From Roseimicrobium gellanilyticum (GTDB lineage Bacteria; Verrucomicrobiota; Verrucomicrobiia; Verrucomicrobiales; Verrucomicrobiaceae): 64,000 nucleotides of DNA. A program made the translations under genes and the position numbers. Positions within the stretch are counted from its first letter, which is position 1; each line of letters begins with the position of its first letter. The stretch is taken from contig NZ_QNRR01000002.1 in NCBI RefSeq assembly GCF_003315205.1, positions 218,881 through 282,880 on the forward strand, read 5' to 3'. Of the stretch, positions 7,932 through 16,224 are shown one piece after another. The notes beneath the pieces are model-generated. The model made no database searches. It saw nothing but the letters and a program-made list of their open reading frames with translations, and had not been told where the DNA came from.

Positions 7932-10231
7932 GGAATACGAGGGACAAGGGTCAGGGGACAAGGGGTAAGGGATGGCTCGTGGCCGTCTCCTGCCTTCTGG
8001 GTGTGTGGGTCGCTTGTCCCAAGGTGGCGGCGCATCCAGTACTGGCTGCGCCTCCGGACTATCCCTATGTGGGCGGCTTTGATCGCTTTACCGCGCAGGA
8101 GGATGATGATGCCAAGGTCGCGGAGGGTGGCTTGCTCTTGTTGAGCGAGCTGAACTGCGTGAGCTGCCACGCTCCTTCCTCGGAGTGGAAGGAACGTCTG
8201 CCCGGTCGTGCGAAGATTTCGCTGGATGGCGTGGGTTCACGTTTGGGTGAGGATGACCTCTGGCTCTTCATCCGTAGTCCGCAGCATCGGAAGAAGGGAA
8301 CGCTGATGCCCGGCCTGTTCGCCGGGGAAGACCGTGACCCCAAGGCTGTCGAAGCCCTTGTCAGCTACCTCGCGACGTTAAAGAAGGAGCCAAGGAAGTT
8401 CCCCCAAGGGGACGTGGCACGTGGTCGTACACTGTATCACACCGTAGGGTGCGTGGCCTGCCATGATCCCGCAGCGGTGGCGGACTATCGCCCTGCAGAA
8501 GCTCCGGCGAATCTCGAAGTGGAAGAGCCCGGCCACCCTTCCTATCCCATCCTGCTCGCAGATCGGTATGATGCGAATGCACTGGCCGCCTTCCTGAAGG
8601 ATCCGCTCAGCATCCGCAAGCATGGTCGCATGCCTTCCACGGAGCTCACGGATCAAGAGGCGGCGGATCTCTCCGCGTATCTCCACATCAGTCGCGAGCC
8701 CCTCGTGGTACAGGAGCGTACCCTGCTCGCCGTGCCGAAGCAGAGCGCGGAGGAGGGGAAGAGACAGTTCACCTCGCAGCGCTGTGATGCATGTCATGAG
8801 ACACCCACTGTCGCCGAAGCAACGAAGGGCGAAGCTGCCCCTCGAGGAAAAGCCATGGCCGAACTGCGTGCGGGTCAGGGATGTCTCTCCAAGGAAAAGA
8901 AGGCGGGCACTCCCGACTACGGCTTGAGCGAGTTTCAGGTGAAGGCACTCACGCTGGCGCTGAAGTTGATCCAGGGTCCGGCCAAACCTGCGCCACAGAC
9001 CGTCGCGCAGAAGTCGCATGATTTCCTCATCCGCATGGACTGCTATGCCTGCCATGAATGGCGCGCCACCGGCGGACTCGAAGAGGCGCGGGCGCAGTAC
9101 CTCACCGTGTATGAGGCCGCTGCGCACTCGATGGGAGAAATCGGTCGTCTGCCTCCCAAGCTCGACAACGTGGGGCGCAAACTCACGCGCGCCTGGTTTG
9201 AAAAACTCCTCTGGGGCAGCGGTGGTGGTGTGCGCGGTTACATGACCACGCGCATGCCACGCTTCGGCAAGGAGAATACCCAGGACTTCATCGCCGGGTT
9301 CCAGGAGGCGTGCAAAGCAGAGAAGCCAGTCGAGATGGATACCAGCGGTCTCGCCAAGCATCATCGCGCCGAGAATGGCCGTACCCTCATCGGCGTGGGC
9401 AAGGGGGGGCTCGGATGCGTGTCGTGCCACGGACTGAAGGACCGCAAATCCCTCGGCGTGCCGGTGGTGAATCTCACGCACACGGCGCAACGCCTGCAGC
9501 CGGAGTACTTCAAGGAACTGCTTCTCAATCCGCAGGTCACCCAACCGGGTACCCTGATGCCGCCGCTCTTCATTGGCAGAAAAGCTGCGGACAAGGAAAT
9601 TGAAATGCTATGGACCTATCTGAAGGAGCTTGATCAATCACGCCTCCCGGAAGGATTGCTACAGACGGGCGACTATGAGTTGAAGCCGGAGAAGACCGGC
9701 AAGCCCATCGTGTTCCGCACCTTCCTGGAAGGTGCCGGCATGCATGCCGTGGCTGTCGGTTTCCCCCAGCAAATACACGTGGCCTTTGATGCACTGGAGG
9801 CGCATTGGGCCATCGCGTGGAAGGGGCGTTTCGTCGATGCCATGACCACCTGGGAAGAGCGCGCCATGACCCCTGCGAAGCCGCTGGGTGAGAAGGTGCA
9901 GACCTTCCCCGCGCGCATGACCCTGGCGAAGCTCACGAGCGCGAACGATGCCTGGCCGGAAACCTATGGCACAAGCGCTGGCTACATCTCGAAGGGATAC
10001 CGTATCGGCAAGGATGGCGTTCCAATCTTCCTCTATCTAGTGGAAGGCCTCATGGTAGAAGATTCCATCCGCCCCTCCGCAGACAAGAAGTCTCTGCGAC
10101 GCACGGTTACTGTGAAGAGCTGGGTTCCCTCTGACGGCTGGTACTTCCTCGGCATCTCGAAGAATGCAAAACCACAGCCGCTGGTGTGGAAGGATGGCGC
10201 GGCGACGTTTGAAGAATCCATTGTTCCCTAG
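7928..10231 (+). CDS. Multi-haem planctomycete-type cytochrome c protein
   Basis: A 767-residue exported protein with five CXXCH haem-c motifs (Cys at about residues 77, 175, 286, 372 and 497), each within a small cytochrome-c domain. A signal-like hydrophobic segment (about residues 16-35) follows a basic start. The C-terminal 200 residues have no haem motif and are beta-rich, as in other PVC cytochromes that carry an extra domain. These proteins move electrons in the periplasm, commonly together with quinoprotein-like dehydrogenases, which fits the propeller gene that starts four bases after this stop. The ATG overlaps the DJ-1 gene stop. The electron donor is not evident. Confidence 0.82.
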   Translation: MRNTRDKGQGTRGKGWLVAVSCLLGVWVACPKVAAHPVLAAPPDYPYVGGFDRFTAQEDDDAKVAEGGLLLLSELNCVSCHAPSSEWKERLPGRAKISLDGVGSRLGEDDLWLFIRSPQHRKKGTLMPGLFAGEDRDPKAVEALVSYLATLKKEPRKFPQGDVARGRTLYHTVGCVACHDPAAVADYRPAEAPANLEVEEPGHPSYPILLADRYDANALAAFLKDPLSIRKHGRMPSTELTDQEAADLSAYLHISREPLVVQERTLLAVPKQSAEEGKRQFTSQRCDACHETPTVAEATKGEAAPRGKAMAELRAGQGCLSKEKKAGTPDYGLSEFQVKALTLALKLIQGPAKPAPQTVAQKSHDFLIRMDCYACHEWRATGGLEEARAQYLTVYEAAAHSMGEIGRLPPKLDNVGRKLTRAWFEKLLWGSGGGVRGYMTTRMPRFGKENTQDFIAGFQEACKAEKPVEMDTSGLAKHHRAENGRTLIGVGKGGLGCVSCHGLKDRKSLGVPVVNLTHTAQRLQPEYFKELLLNPQVTQPGTLMPPLFIGRKAADKEIEMLWTYLKELDQSRLPEGLLQTGDYELKPEKTGKPIVFRTFLEGAGMHAVAVGFPQQIHVAFDALEAHWAIAWKGRFVDAMTTWEERAMTPAKPLGEKVQTFPARMTLAKLTSANDAWPETYGTSAGYISKGYRIGKDGVPIFLYLVEGLMVEDSIRPSADKKSLRRTVTVKSWVPSDGWYFLGISKNAKPQPLVWKDGAATFEESIVP

Positions 10232-10235
10232 TGCG

Positions 10236-11753
10236 ATGCGAGCCTCCCTGGCCACCACCCTGTTTGCCCTTGTCACCGCTGGTATCACGCACGCGGCGTC
10301 ACCGAGCGCGCCGCTGCCGGTGATGAAGGACAATCCTTTCTACACGGTCACTCCGTACGTGCTGCCAGATGGCATCAAACTCGAGGCCAGTGGTCTCGCG
10401 GTGCTGCCGGATGGGCGGCTCGCGGTTTCCGTGCGCAAAGGCGAGATCTGGATCCTGGAGCATCCCGAAGCGGATCCCACAAATGGAAAAGCAGTGGGCT
10501 ACAAGCTCTTCGCTTCGGGGTTGCATGAGCCCCTCGGCCTGCTCTGGCATGAGGGAGCTCTCATCACCGTGCAGCGTACCGAGGTCACACGCCTCCGCGA
10601 CACAGACAATGATGGTGTCGCCGATGAATACGTCACGCTGGCGAAAGGGTGGGGCGTGAGTGGCAACTACCATGAATATGCCTACGGTCCTGTACCGGAC
10701 AAAGAGGGCAATCTCTGGCTCACGCTCAATGCCTCCATGGGCAAGGAGGTCCAGATGGCTGGATTTCGCGAGACGGACAAGCCCTGGCGTGGCTGGGGCA
10801 TGATCGTGACGCCGGAAGGCAAACTGGAACCCATGTGCGCAGGACTGCGATCCCCCTGTGGCATCGGCGCCAATGCGGAAGGCGATGTGTTCTGCACCGA
10901 CCAGCAGGGCAATTGGTGGTCCACCAATCCGTTGGTGCATTTGCGCAAGGGCGTCTTCTTTGGTCATGCGGATTCCGTGCCGGACATGGAGCGTCCAACT
11001 TCGCCGGTGAAGCCCGTGGGCAAACTGCCCCAAGAAATCACCATTCCGGAAGCGATGAAGGTCGTGCCCGGTTATGTGCCTCCTGCCGTGTGGTTCCCGT
11101 ATGTGAAGGCGGGCCAGAGTCCCACCGGATTGGTGTGCGATCTCTCGGGTGGAAAGTTCGGTCCTTTCCAGAAGCAACTCTTCGTCGGGGAGTTCGTTCT
11201 CTCTGGCGTGAACCGCGTGTTCCTGGAGAAAGTGGATGGCGAGTACCAGGGTGCCGTGTTTCGGTTTGTCGATGGTCTCCAGAGTGCCGCATTGAGTCTG
11301 GCATTCCTCCCTGATGGCTCGCTGCTCGTCGGTGAATCGAACCGCGGCTGGAACTCCCAAGGCACACGCTCGTTCGGTCTGGAGCGCATCAAGTGGAATG
11401 GAAAGACGCCTTTCGAAGTGGAGAAGATGGAAGCTTTGCCCGATGGCTTCCTGCTGACCTTCACGGATGCCGTGGATGCAAAGACTGCAGCAGATGTGAA
11501 GAGTTATGAGATGACCAGCTACACCTATCTCTACCACCAGAAATACGGCGGTGATGAAGTGGAGTCTGCACCGGTGAAGATTGCGACCGCCACCGTAGGA
11601 GAGAATAGCAGAACCGTGCGCCTGACGTGCGAAGGTCTCCGGGCCGGATTCGTGCATGAACTGCACCTCCCCGGCGTGAAGTCAGCAGCAGGTTCTGCAT
11701 TGGTGCGTCCGGAGGCGTACTACACGCTCAATCGGATTCCGAAAGGGAAGTAG
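10236..11753 (+). CDS. Sorbosone/glucose dehydrogenase-like beta-propeller protein
   Basis: About 505 residues from the ATG at 10236, which is followed by a clean signal peptide (MRASLATTLFALVTAGITHA). The body shows propeller strand repeats such as GLAVLPDGRLAVSVRKGEI, DTDNDGVADEY (Asp-rich, calcium-binding type), GIGANAEGDVFCTDQQGNWW and LAFLPDGSLLVGESNRGW. This matches the PVC family related to PQQ-dependent sugar dehydrogenases, which is usually paired with c-type cytochromes. It starts four bases after the cytochrome stop, so the two form an operon and probably a periplasmic redox pair. An Ig-like C-terminal part follows from about residue 400. The substrate is unknown and PQQ binding is not shown. 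Confidence 0.75.
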   Translation: MRASLATTLFALVTAGITHAASPSAPLPVMKDNPFYTVTPYVLPDGIKLEASGLAVLPDGRLAVSVRKGEIWILEHPEADPTNGKAVGYKLFASGLHEPLGLLWHEGALITVQRTEVTRLRDTDNDGVADEYVTLAKGWGVSGNYHEYAYGPVPDKEGNLWLTLNASMGKEVQMAGFRETDKPWRGWGMIVTPEGKLEPMCAGLRSPCGIGANAEGDVFCTDQQGNWWSTNPLVHLRKGVFFGHADSVPDMERPTSPVKPVGKLPQEITIPEAMKVVPGYVPPAVWFPYVKAGQSPTGLVCDLSGGKFGPFQKQLFVGEFVLSGVNRVFLEKVDGEYQGAVFRFVDGLQSAALSLAFLPDGSLLVGESNRGWNSQGTRSFGLERIKWNGKTPFEVEKMEALPDGFLLTFTDAVDAKTAADVKSYEMTSYTYLYHQKYGGDEVESAPVKIATATVGENSRTVRLTCEGLRAGFVHELHLPGVKSAAGSALVRPEAYYTLNRIPKGK

Positions 11754-11948
11754 GTGAAGTGAGCGATTGGAGTGGAGGCGGCGTCGCACGAGGCGTCATG
11801 ACTGCCTGACCTCGATGCTGCAACGGCTTCACTACCTTCAGCGTAGGGCTGCTACAGAGAAGCGCTCACGGGACGACAAACCTTTCCAGCCGGGCGTTTT
11901 GCATCGGGATGAAGGGCTGAAAACGATCGCCCAACTTTTTTCAAAAAA

Positions 11949-11967
11949 TGTTCAACAATGTTGAACA
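11949..11967. promoter_or_regulatory. Operator-like palindrome TGTTCAAC-AAT-GTTGAACA
   Basis: Perfect 8-bp arms around a 3-bp spacer, immediately upstream of the candidate RNA. The form suits a dimeric repressor such as a TetR- or MarR-type protein. The regulator is unknown. Confidence 0.4.
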
Positions 11968-12133
11968 CGGATGAACCGGGAGACTCTAACACCTATGACA
12001 GCGTTGTGAGCAATTGCAGTGCTGTCAGTCTTGAGAGTGATTGGTTGTTGTCAATCAAACCCGCGAAAGCGGGACGTGTGTTGAGGTTGATGCCAGGGCT
12101 GGGAGGATGGGAGTCCTCCCAGCCCACTTTTTT
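11968..12133 (+). ncRNA. Candidate structured small RNA ending in a terminator
   Basis: About 165 bases with consecutive foldable elements on the plus strand: TGACAGC/GCTGTCA (11996-12002 with 12021-12027), which sits inside ACTCT/AGAGT (11983-11987 with 12034-12038); TGATTG/CAATCA (12038-12043 with 12052-12057); CCCGC-GAAA-GCGGG with a GNRA tetraloop (12060-12073); and a 12-bp terminator stem with a T run. No open frame is convincing. The series of perfect stems, a GNRA loop and an intrinsic terminator is the usual look of a bacterial sRNA or a 3' UTR-derived RNA. No known RNA family was recognised. It could instead be the long 3' UTR of the propeller gene. Confidence 0.45.
12096..12133 (+). 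terminator. Strong Rho-independent terminator
   Basis: A 12-bp perfect stem (GGGCTGGGAGGA at 12096-12107 and TCCTCCCAGCCC at 12114-12125) with a 6-base loop, followed by ACTTTTTTG. It is oriented for plus-strand transcripts coming from the candidate RNA or the propeller gene. Confidence 0.85.
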
Positions 12134-12164
12134 GCCCAGATGCCGCTGGGGCTGAGTGGGCTGC

Positions 12165-13013
12165 TCAAAGGGTCTCCGCGACAAATACGTGGGTCGTCTC
12201 GCCGCACAGAGTGCGGGCGCGTTCTGCCAGCAGGCCTGCATCTGCGGCAGAGCGGGTCACGGCAAAGACTGTGGAGCCGGAGCCTGACATGAGTGCCGCC
12301 TGTGTCTCAGGTTGGTCCAGCAGCCACGTCTTCAGGGTGGGCAGCATGGTCCACTTCTCAAAAACCGGCCGCTCGAGGTCATTCACCATTTCGCCCCAAG
12401 CGCAGAGTTGGGCCGCATAAGTCACGCCGGGGAGTTCTTTGGATTCCTTCCAACGTTTGTAGGCCCATGGCGTGGGAATGCCGAAGGGTGGCTTCAGGAG
12501 CACCAAGGGAAGCCTCCAGGGAAAATGCTCCACCGGGGTGACGACTTCCCCTCGACCCGTGGCATCGCACGGCTTTCGATGGAGGAAGAAGGGGACATCG
12601 GAGCCAATCTCGGCCGCAATGGCTGACAGTTCGCTGGTGCTAAAAGGGGTGCCACTCAGTTCGTTCGCAGCCAGCAGGACTGTCGCTGCGTTGCTACTGC
12701 CACCACCCAATCCGGCTCCATGGGGAACGCGCTTCTCCAAGTGGATGTCCCAGGAAGAAGTGGACCCCAAGCGCTGCTCGAAGGCATGCAACGCCTTCAG
12801 GGCAAGATTGCTCTCATTGGTGGGGATGGTTGGATCGGAACAAGTGAGCACCGTCTCGCCGGATCCCTTGAGGGTGACCGTGACCTCATCCGCCAGGCTG
12901 ATGGGGCACATGCGTGTCTCCACGGTGTGGAAACCGTCCTCCCGCTTTCCAAGCACGCGTAGGGATAAATTGACCTTTGCAGGTGAAGAGAGTTTTAGCG
13001 GTGGCAGGCTCAT
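12165..13013 (-). CDS. ispE: 4-diphosphocytidyl-2-C-methyl-D-erythritol kinase
   Basis: A 282-residue GHMP-family kinase catalysing the ATP-dependent phosphorylation step of the non-mevalonate (MEP) isoprenoid pathway in the cytoplasm. Diagnostic segments are the N-terminal SPAKVNLSLRVLGKREDGFH (Lys and Asp of the substrate site), the ATP-binding VPHGAGLGGGSSNAAT (about residues 96-111) and the C-terminal LMSGSGSTVFAV glycine loop. The length is typical for IspE. It is a single gene here without other MEP genes. The ATG at 13013 fits the family N-terminus. Confidence 0.95.
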   Translation of the reverse strand: MSLPPLKLSSPAKVNLSLRVLGKREDGFHTVETRMCPISLADEVTVTLKGSGETVLTCSDPTIPTNESNLALKALHAFEQRLGSTSSWDIHLEKRVPHGAGLGGGSSNAATVLLAANELSGTPFSTSELSAIAAEIGSDVPFFLHRKPCDATGRGEVVTPVEHFPWRLPLVLLKPPFGIPTPWAYKRWKESKELPGVTYAAQLCAWGEMVNDLERPVFEKWTMLPTLKTWLLDQPETQAALMSGSGSTVFAVTRSAADAGLLAERARTLCGETTHVFVAETL

Positions 13014-13241
13014 CTAAAGGAGTTTGCATACGCTGCCTGCATAAGGTGGTCAAGCCGGGGAAGTTCCGTCACGCACTATGCAAAAAACCCGGAAGAAGTC
13101 CTCAAAGTTCTTGTCAACAAGGCAGCCGTTTCGCTAGCTTTGGCAAAAATTTCACAATGTTCCGCTCCAGACATGCAGAACTTTGAGCGGTAGGCCCGCT
13201 GCCCCGGGGGCCCATCATGATTTCCAGAACCACCTGACACC

Positions 13242-14843
13242 ATGAAAAATAAGGGACCCGCCCCCAAAAAGGCACCACCGGCCAAGAAACCGGTACCCGC
13301 CAAATCCAAGGTAGTGGCCAAAGCGAAGCCCAAGCCTGCCCCGGCAAAGAAGCCTGCAGCGCCGGTGAAAAAGTCCGCCACGGTGGCAGCCAAAAAGCCT
13401 GAGGTGCAGGCAAGGGCGGCGGTAAATCACTCCAAGAATGGGAAATCTGTGGATATCGCGGCATGGGATGTGGATCCCGAGTCCGATATGAAGGGTGGGA
13501 AGCGTCCTGCCGCCACGCTGTCTTTGGGCATTCTGCCGATGCAGATCCAAGGAGATGTGGTAAAGCCCGGTATCTATCAGCCAGGCTCGGCGAACTTCCG
13601 CTACTGGAATGCGGCTGATGCCTTGCGCCGTGCGCGCGATGTCTGGAAGCCCCACCTTCCGGAAGGGCTGCAGTGGCACCATGGTGCGACTCTGGAGATT
13701 GTCCTGGATGCGGGAGACGACCTCAATGCCTATTACGATCGCAAGACGCTCTCCTTCTATCGTGGCAATGTGAAGGGGAAGGACATCTACACCGCCGACA
13801 GTCCTGATGTGGTGGCGCATGAATTCGGTCATGCCGTGCTGGATGCCCTGCGCCCAGATCTGTGGGATGCGGCCCTGGATGAAGTGGCGGCATTCCATGA
13901 GTCGTTTGGTGACATCACGTCCATCCTCAGTGCGATGCAGCTTGAGTCCGTGGCGGAGGCGGTGATCAAGGAGACGGGTGGACTGCTCTATCAGAACTCC
14001 TCGCTCTCCCGTGTGGCGGAGCAATACGGCAAGGCTGTGTGCCTGCTGAATCCGAACTCCGCGCCGCCGGACTGCCTGCGCAATGCGGTGAATTCCTTCT
14101 TCTACCATGAACCCATGCATCTGCCGTGCATGGCGCCGCACTCGCAGCTCTCCTCGGAGCCGCACTCATTCTCACGCGTGTTCACTGCAGGCTTCTTTGA
14201 AGCGGTGGCCGGCATGCTGAAGGTGCACGCGGAGAAGCCGAAGGCCGCCGATGTGCAGGCGGTGGCAAAAGACGCCGCGGCGCTGCTCGCACGCGCGGTG
14301 CGTTCTGCCGCTTTGAGTGCGGCCTTCTACAGTGAGATCTCCGCTCAAGTCATTTGGGCAGATGCGCCGCTCTTCAATGGCAAGTATGAAGAGGTACTCC
14401 GCAGTGCTTTTGTACGCCGTGGTCTCCTGAGTCTGGAAGCTGTGCGCAGTCTCCGTGCTGAGGCCGCGCGTGCCGTCACTGCCGGCAAACCGAACCAGCC
14501 GGGCGATGAAATGCCTCGTGGCCGTGACATGATGATGCGCGCCAGCGCTTATGGCCTCGGCGAAGGCGCGCTCGTGGTGCGCACTGCCTCCTTCTCCCGT
14601 CGTGGCATGATCGCTCCTGCCGCGCCGGATGCCGGCAGCACGCCGGTGCCCGGAGTGGAGCAGGCGACGCAGTCCTTCCTTGAAACACTCTTCCGTCGTG
14701 GACGGGTGGATTTCAGCCAGTGCAAGGCCGGTCTCAGCAGCGTGCCGCACTCGCACGTGAAGCGGAAGACCCACTACCTCGTGGAGCAGAATGGCCAGTA
14801 CCACCTGCGCCGCCGGTGCTTTGATGAGGGGATGGATTGGTAG
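13242..14843 (+). CDS. Zincin metalloprotease-like protein with histone-H1-like N-terminal tail
   Basis: A 533-residue protein. Residues 1-65 form a Lys/Pro/Ala-rich tail with repeated AKK/PAKK units and no signal peptide, like the tails of bacterial histone-H1-like proteins. The middle contains a zinc-protease signature HEFGH at residues 193-197 and a following FHESFGDI whose Glu220 fits the third zinc ligand of gluzincins. The C-terminal half is helical and ends in a hydrophilic region. The catalytic residues are intact, so peptidase activity is plausible, perhaps on nucleic-acid-associated or cytoplasmic targets if the tail binds DNA. No specific family name is certain. It has an upstream gap of 230 bases and no operon partner. 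Confidence 0.65.
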   Translation: MKNKGPAPKKAPPAKKPVPAKSKVVAKAKPKPAPAKKPAAPVKKSATVAAKKPEVQARAAVNHSKNGKSVDIAAWDVDPESDMKGGKRPAATLSLGILPMQIQGDVVKPGIYQPGSANFRYWNAADALRRARDVWKPHLPEGLQWHHGATLEIVLDAGDDLNAYYDRKTLSFYRGNVKGKDIYTADSPDVVAHEFGHAVLDALRPDLWDAALDEVAAFHESFGDITSILSAMQLESVAEAVIKETGGLLYQNSSLSRVAEQYGKAVCLLNPNSAPPDCLRNAVNSFFYHEPMHLPCMAPHSQLSSEPHSFSRVFTAGFFEAVAGMLKVHAEKPKAADVQAVAKDAAALLARAVRSAALSAAFYSEISAQVIWADAPLFNGKYEEVLRSAFVRRGLLSLEAVRSLRAEAARAVTAGKPNQPGDEMPRGRDMMMRASAYGLGEGALVVRTASFSRRGMIAPAAPDAGSTPVPGVEQATQSFLETLFRRGRVDFSQCKAGLSSVPHSHVKRKTHYLVEQNGQYHLRRRCFDEGMDW

Positions 14844-14854
14844 GAGAGGGAGCA

Positions 14855-14976
14855 GTAAACAGTGAGTCAGTGTTCAGTATTCAGAACTGAAGGCGTGCAC
14901 CGGAATTGCGGCATGCTATGGTTAAGCCGCGTGGTTTTCCACCCGTCTGATCACTGAATACTGACCTACTGTTTAC
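14855..14976. repeat. Imperfect inverted repeat of ACAGT/TTCAGT-type units
   Basis: Left arm 14855-14886 (beginning GTAAACAGT) and right arm 14945-14976 (ending ACTGTTTAC) are near reverse complements over about 32 bases, with internal degenerate CAGT units. The repeat lies between two plus-strand genes and could fold into a long stem. Related CAAC/CAGT-type text occurs at about 38673-38707. It is probably a genome-specific intergenic repeat. Confidence 0.55.
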
Positions 14977-14987
14977 TTTTGAATCCC

Positions 14988-15335
14988 ATGCCCGTCGAAA
15001 AAGTAAAGTTCATGCTTCTCGCCCAGGACATGGGGCGTGCGGTGAAGTTCTACACGAACGTGTTTGGCTTCCAGGAAGGCTTCGTGAGCGAACACTGGTC
15101 CGAGCTTTCGTTCGGTGATGCCATCATTGCCTTCCATGGTGGCGGCGATGGAGCGCCGAACCCCACGGGGTTGAGTGTTCAAGTCGATGACGCGAGAGCG
15201 ACGGCTGCTGCGATTGCTGTGGCAGGTGGCACCATCTTGGAGCAGCCCGAACAGCGTGAAGGCGAGCCCATCAAGCTCGGCAGGTTCCGCGATGCTGAAG
15301 GCAATGAAGTGATGCTGACGGAGTGGGTGGGTTAG
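14988..15335 (+). CDS. VOC (glyoxalase/bleomycin-resistance) family protein
   Basis: About 115 residues from the ATG at 14988; a TTG nine bases upstream is a weaker start. It has the paired beta-alpha-beta-beta-beta modules of the vicinal-oxygen-chelate fold: AQDMGRAVKFYTNVFGF at the start, SVQVDDARATAAAIAVAGGT in the middle, and the C-terminal GRFRDAEGNEVMLTEW with the metal-type Glu. Family members are metal-dependent lyases, dioxygenases or resistance proteins; the substrate cannot be read from sequence. It is a lone cytoplasmic gene next to an inverted repeat. Confidence 0.85.
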   Translation: MPVEKVKFMLLAQDMGRAVKFYTNVFGFQEGFVSEHWSELSFGDAIIAFHGGGDGAPNPTGLSVQVDDARATAAAIAVAGGTILEQPEQREGEPIKLGRFRDAEGNEVMLTEWVG

Positions 15336-15359
15336 AGAGGAACGCAGCACCCAATGTAG

Positions 15360-15379
15360 AAGGCTTCTCCAGAAGCCTT
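15360..15379. terminator. Possible bidirectional terminator between convergent genes
   Basis: The perfect stem AAGGCTTCT-CC-AGAAGCCTT lies between the convergent VOC and laccase-domain genes. The T run is short, so termination strength is uncertain. Confidence 0.4.
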
Positions 15380-15419
15380 TCACGCTCGCGCGAGCTTCGG
15401 AGTTGCCGTCTCTGGACCG

Positions 15420-16079
15420 TTACCTTCTCCCCAACAACGCAAGCATCCTTCCCGTTTTCCCCTTTTCCACGCGGTAGCTGTAGAAACGGGTGAGGTCGGA
15501 GGAAGTGCACGTACCGTCGTCGTGGATTTGATGGGAGGGCACGCCGGCGGCGAGTGCTTGTGCACGAATGTCGGCGGCGAAGTCGATTTCGTAGGCGGGT
15601 GGGCGGATGCAGGGCGAGAGTTGCACGACGAGATCTTCGGGGCGGGTGCCGAAGGTGTCGCGCATGAGGGCGATGCCGGTGCCGGTGATGTTCTGTTCCG
15701 TGCCCTTCTTGCCGGAGTGAAGGACGCCGAAGGCGCCGGTAATGGGATCGGCGAGATAGACGGCGCAGCAGTCGGCGACGTAGATGCCGATCATCAGGCC
15801 GGGAGTATTGGACACGAGACCGTCCATCTGGGCTGCGGGTTCGATTCCCGCCTCGCGCACGATGGCGATGCCGTTACCGTGGACCTGGCAGGCGGTGGCC
15901 AGTGAAGCGGCGGAGAATCCCAGGTCCGCCACGATCTCATGGTGCCAGGCAGTGAGACGCCGCAGGGCTTCCTCTCGATCCACCTTCACATCGATCTCCG
16001 GGTGACGAAGCGTAAAGCCGTGGGCGAAGGGGGTGAGCCGGTCCAGGCTGGGGAAGGTGGCAGTGAGTGGGGGAGTCAT
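15420..16079 (-). CDS. Laccase-domain (YfiH/polyphenol oxidase) family protein
   Basis: About 219 residues from the ATG at 16079; the longer frame upstream is not protein-like. The family (YfiH, purine nucleoside phosphorylase LACC1-type) acts on purine nucleosides in the cytoplasm. Conserved segments are ACQVHGN (first His), GIYVADCCAVYLAD (the Asp-Cys site), GAFGVLHSGKKGT (His site) and LSPCIRPPAYEI. The usual HAGWRG-type motif reads HSGKKG here, a variant seen in divergent PVC members. It is a single gene convergent with the VOC gene, and a hairpin terminator of the marR gene precedes it. Confidence 0.8.
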   Translation of the reverse strand: MTPPLTATFPSLDRLTPFAHGFTLRHPEIDVKVDREEALRRLTAWHHEIVADLGFSAASLATACQVHGNGIAIVREAGIEPAAQMDGLVSNTPGLMIGIYVADCCAVYLADPITGAFGVLHSGKKGTEQNITGTGIALMRDTFGTRPEDLVVQLSPCIRPPAYEIDFAADIRAQALAAGVPSHQIHDDGTCTSSDLTRFYSYRVEKGKTGRMLALLGRR

Positions 16080-16153
16080 GCGCGGCACGATGCGTGATGG
16101 CAAGATGCATACGAACCGTGATGTGTGCGAGCAACAGTTGCGCCGGTCTCTCG

Positions 16154-16194
16154 CGCTAAAAAGCCGAAAGGCAGGGATTGCTCCCTGCCTTTCG
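16154..16194 (-). terminator. Rho-independent terminator of the marR gene
   Basis: On the minus strand a 13-bp perfect stem CGAAAGGCAGGGA/TCCCTGCCTTTCG (16165-16194) closed by a GCAA tetraloop is followed by GCTTTTTAG. It lies 30 bases after the marR stop. Confidence 0.9.
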
Positions 16195-16224
16195 CGCAAC
16201 TCAGTATATGTGCCGACGGTCTGC

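Larger units (their letters stand above)
11754..12164. other. Gene-free region holding candidate ncRNA and strong terminator
   Basis: No coding potential is supported here. The region has an inverted repeat TGTTCAAC-AAT-GTTGAACA at 11949-11967, then three successive stem-loops and a Rho-independent terminator, which are described as separate features. Confidence 0.6.
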
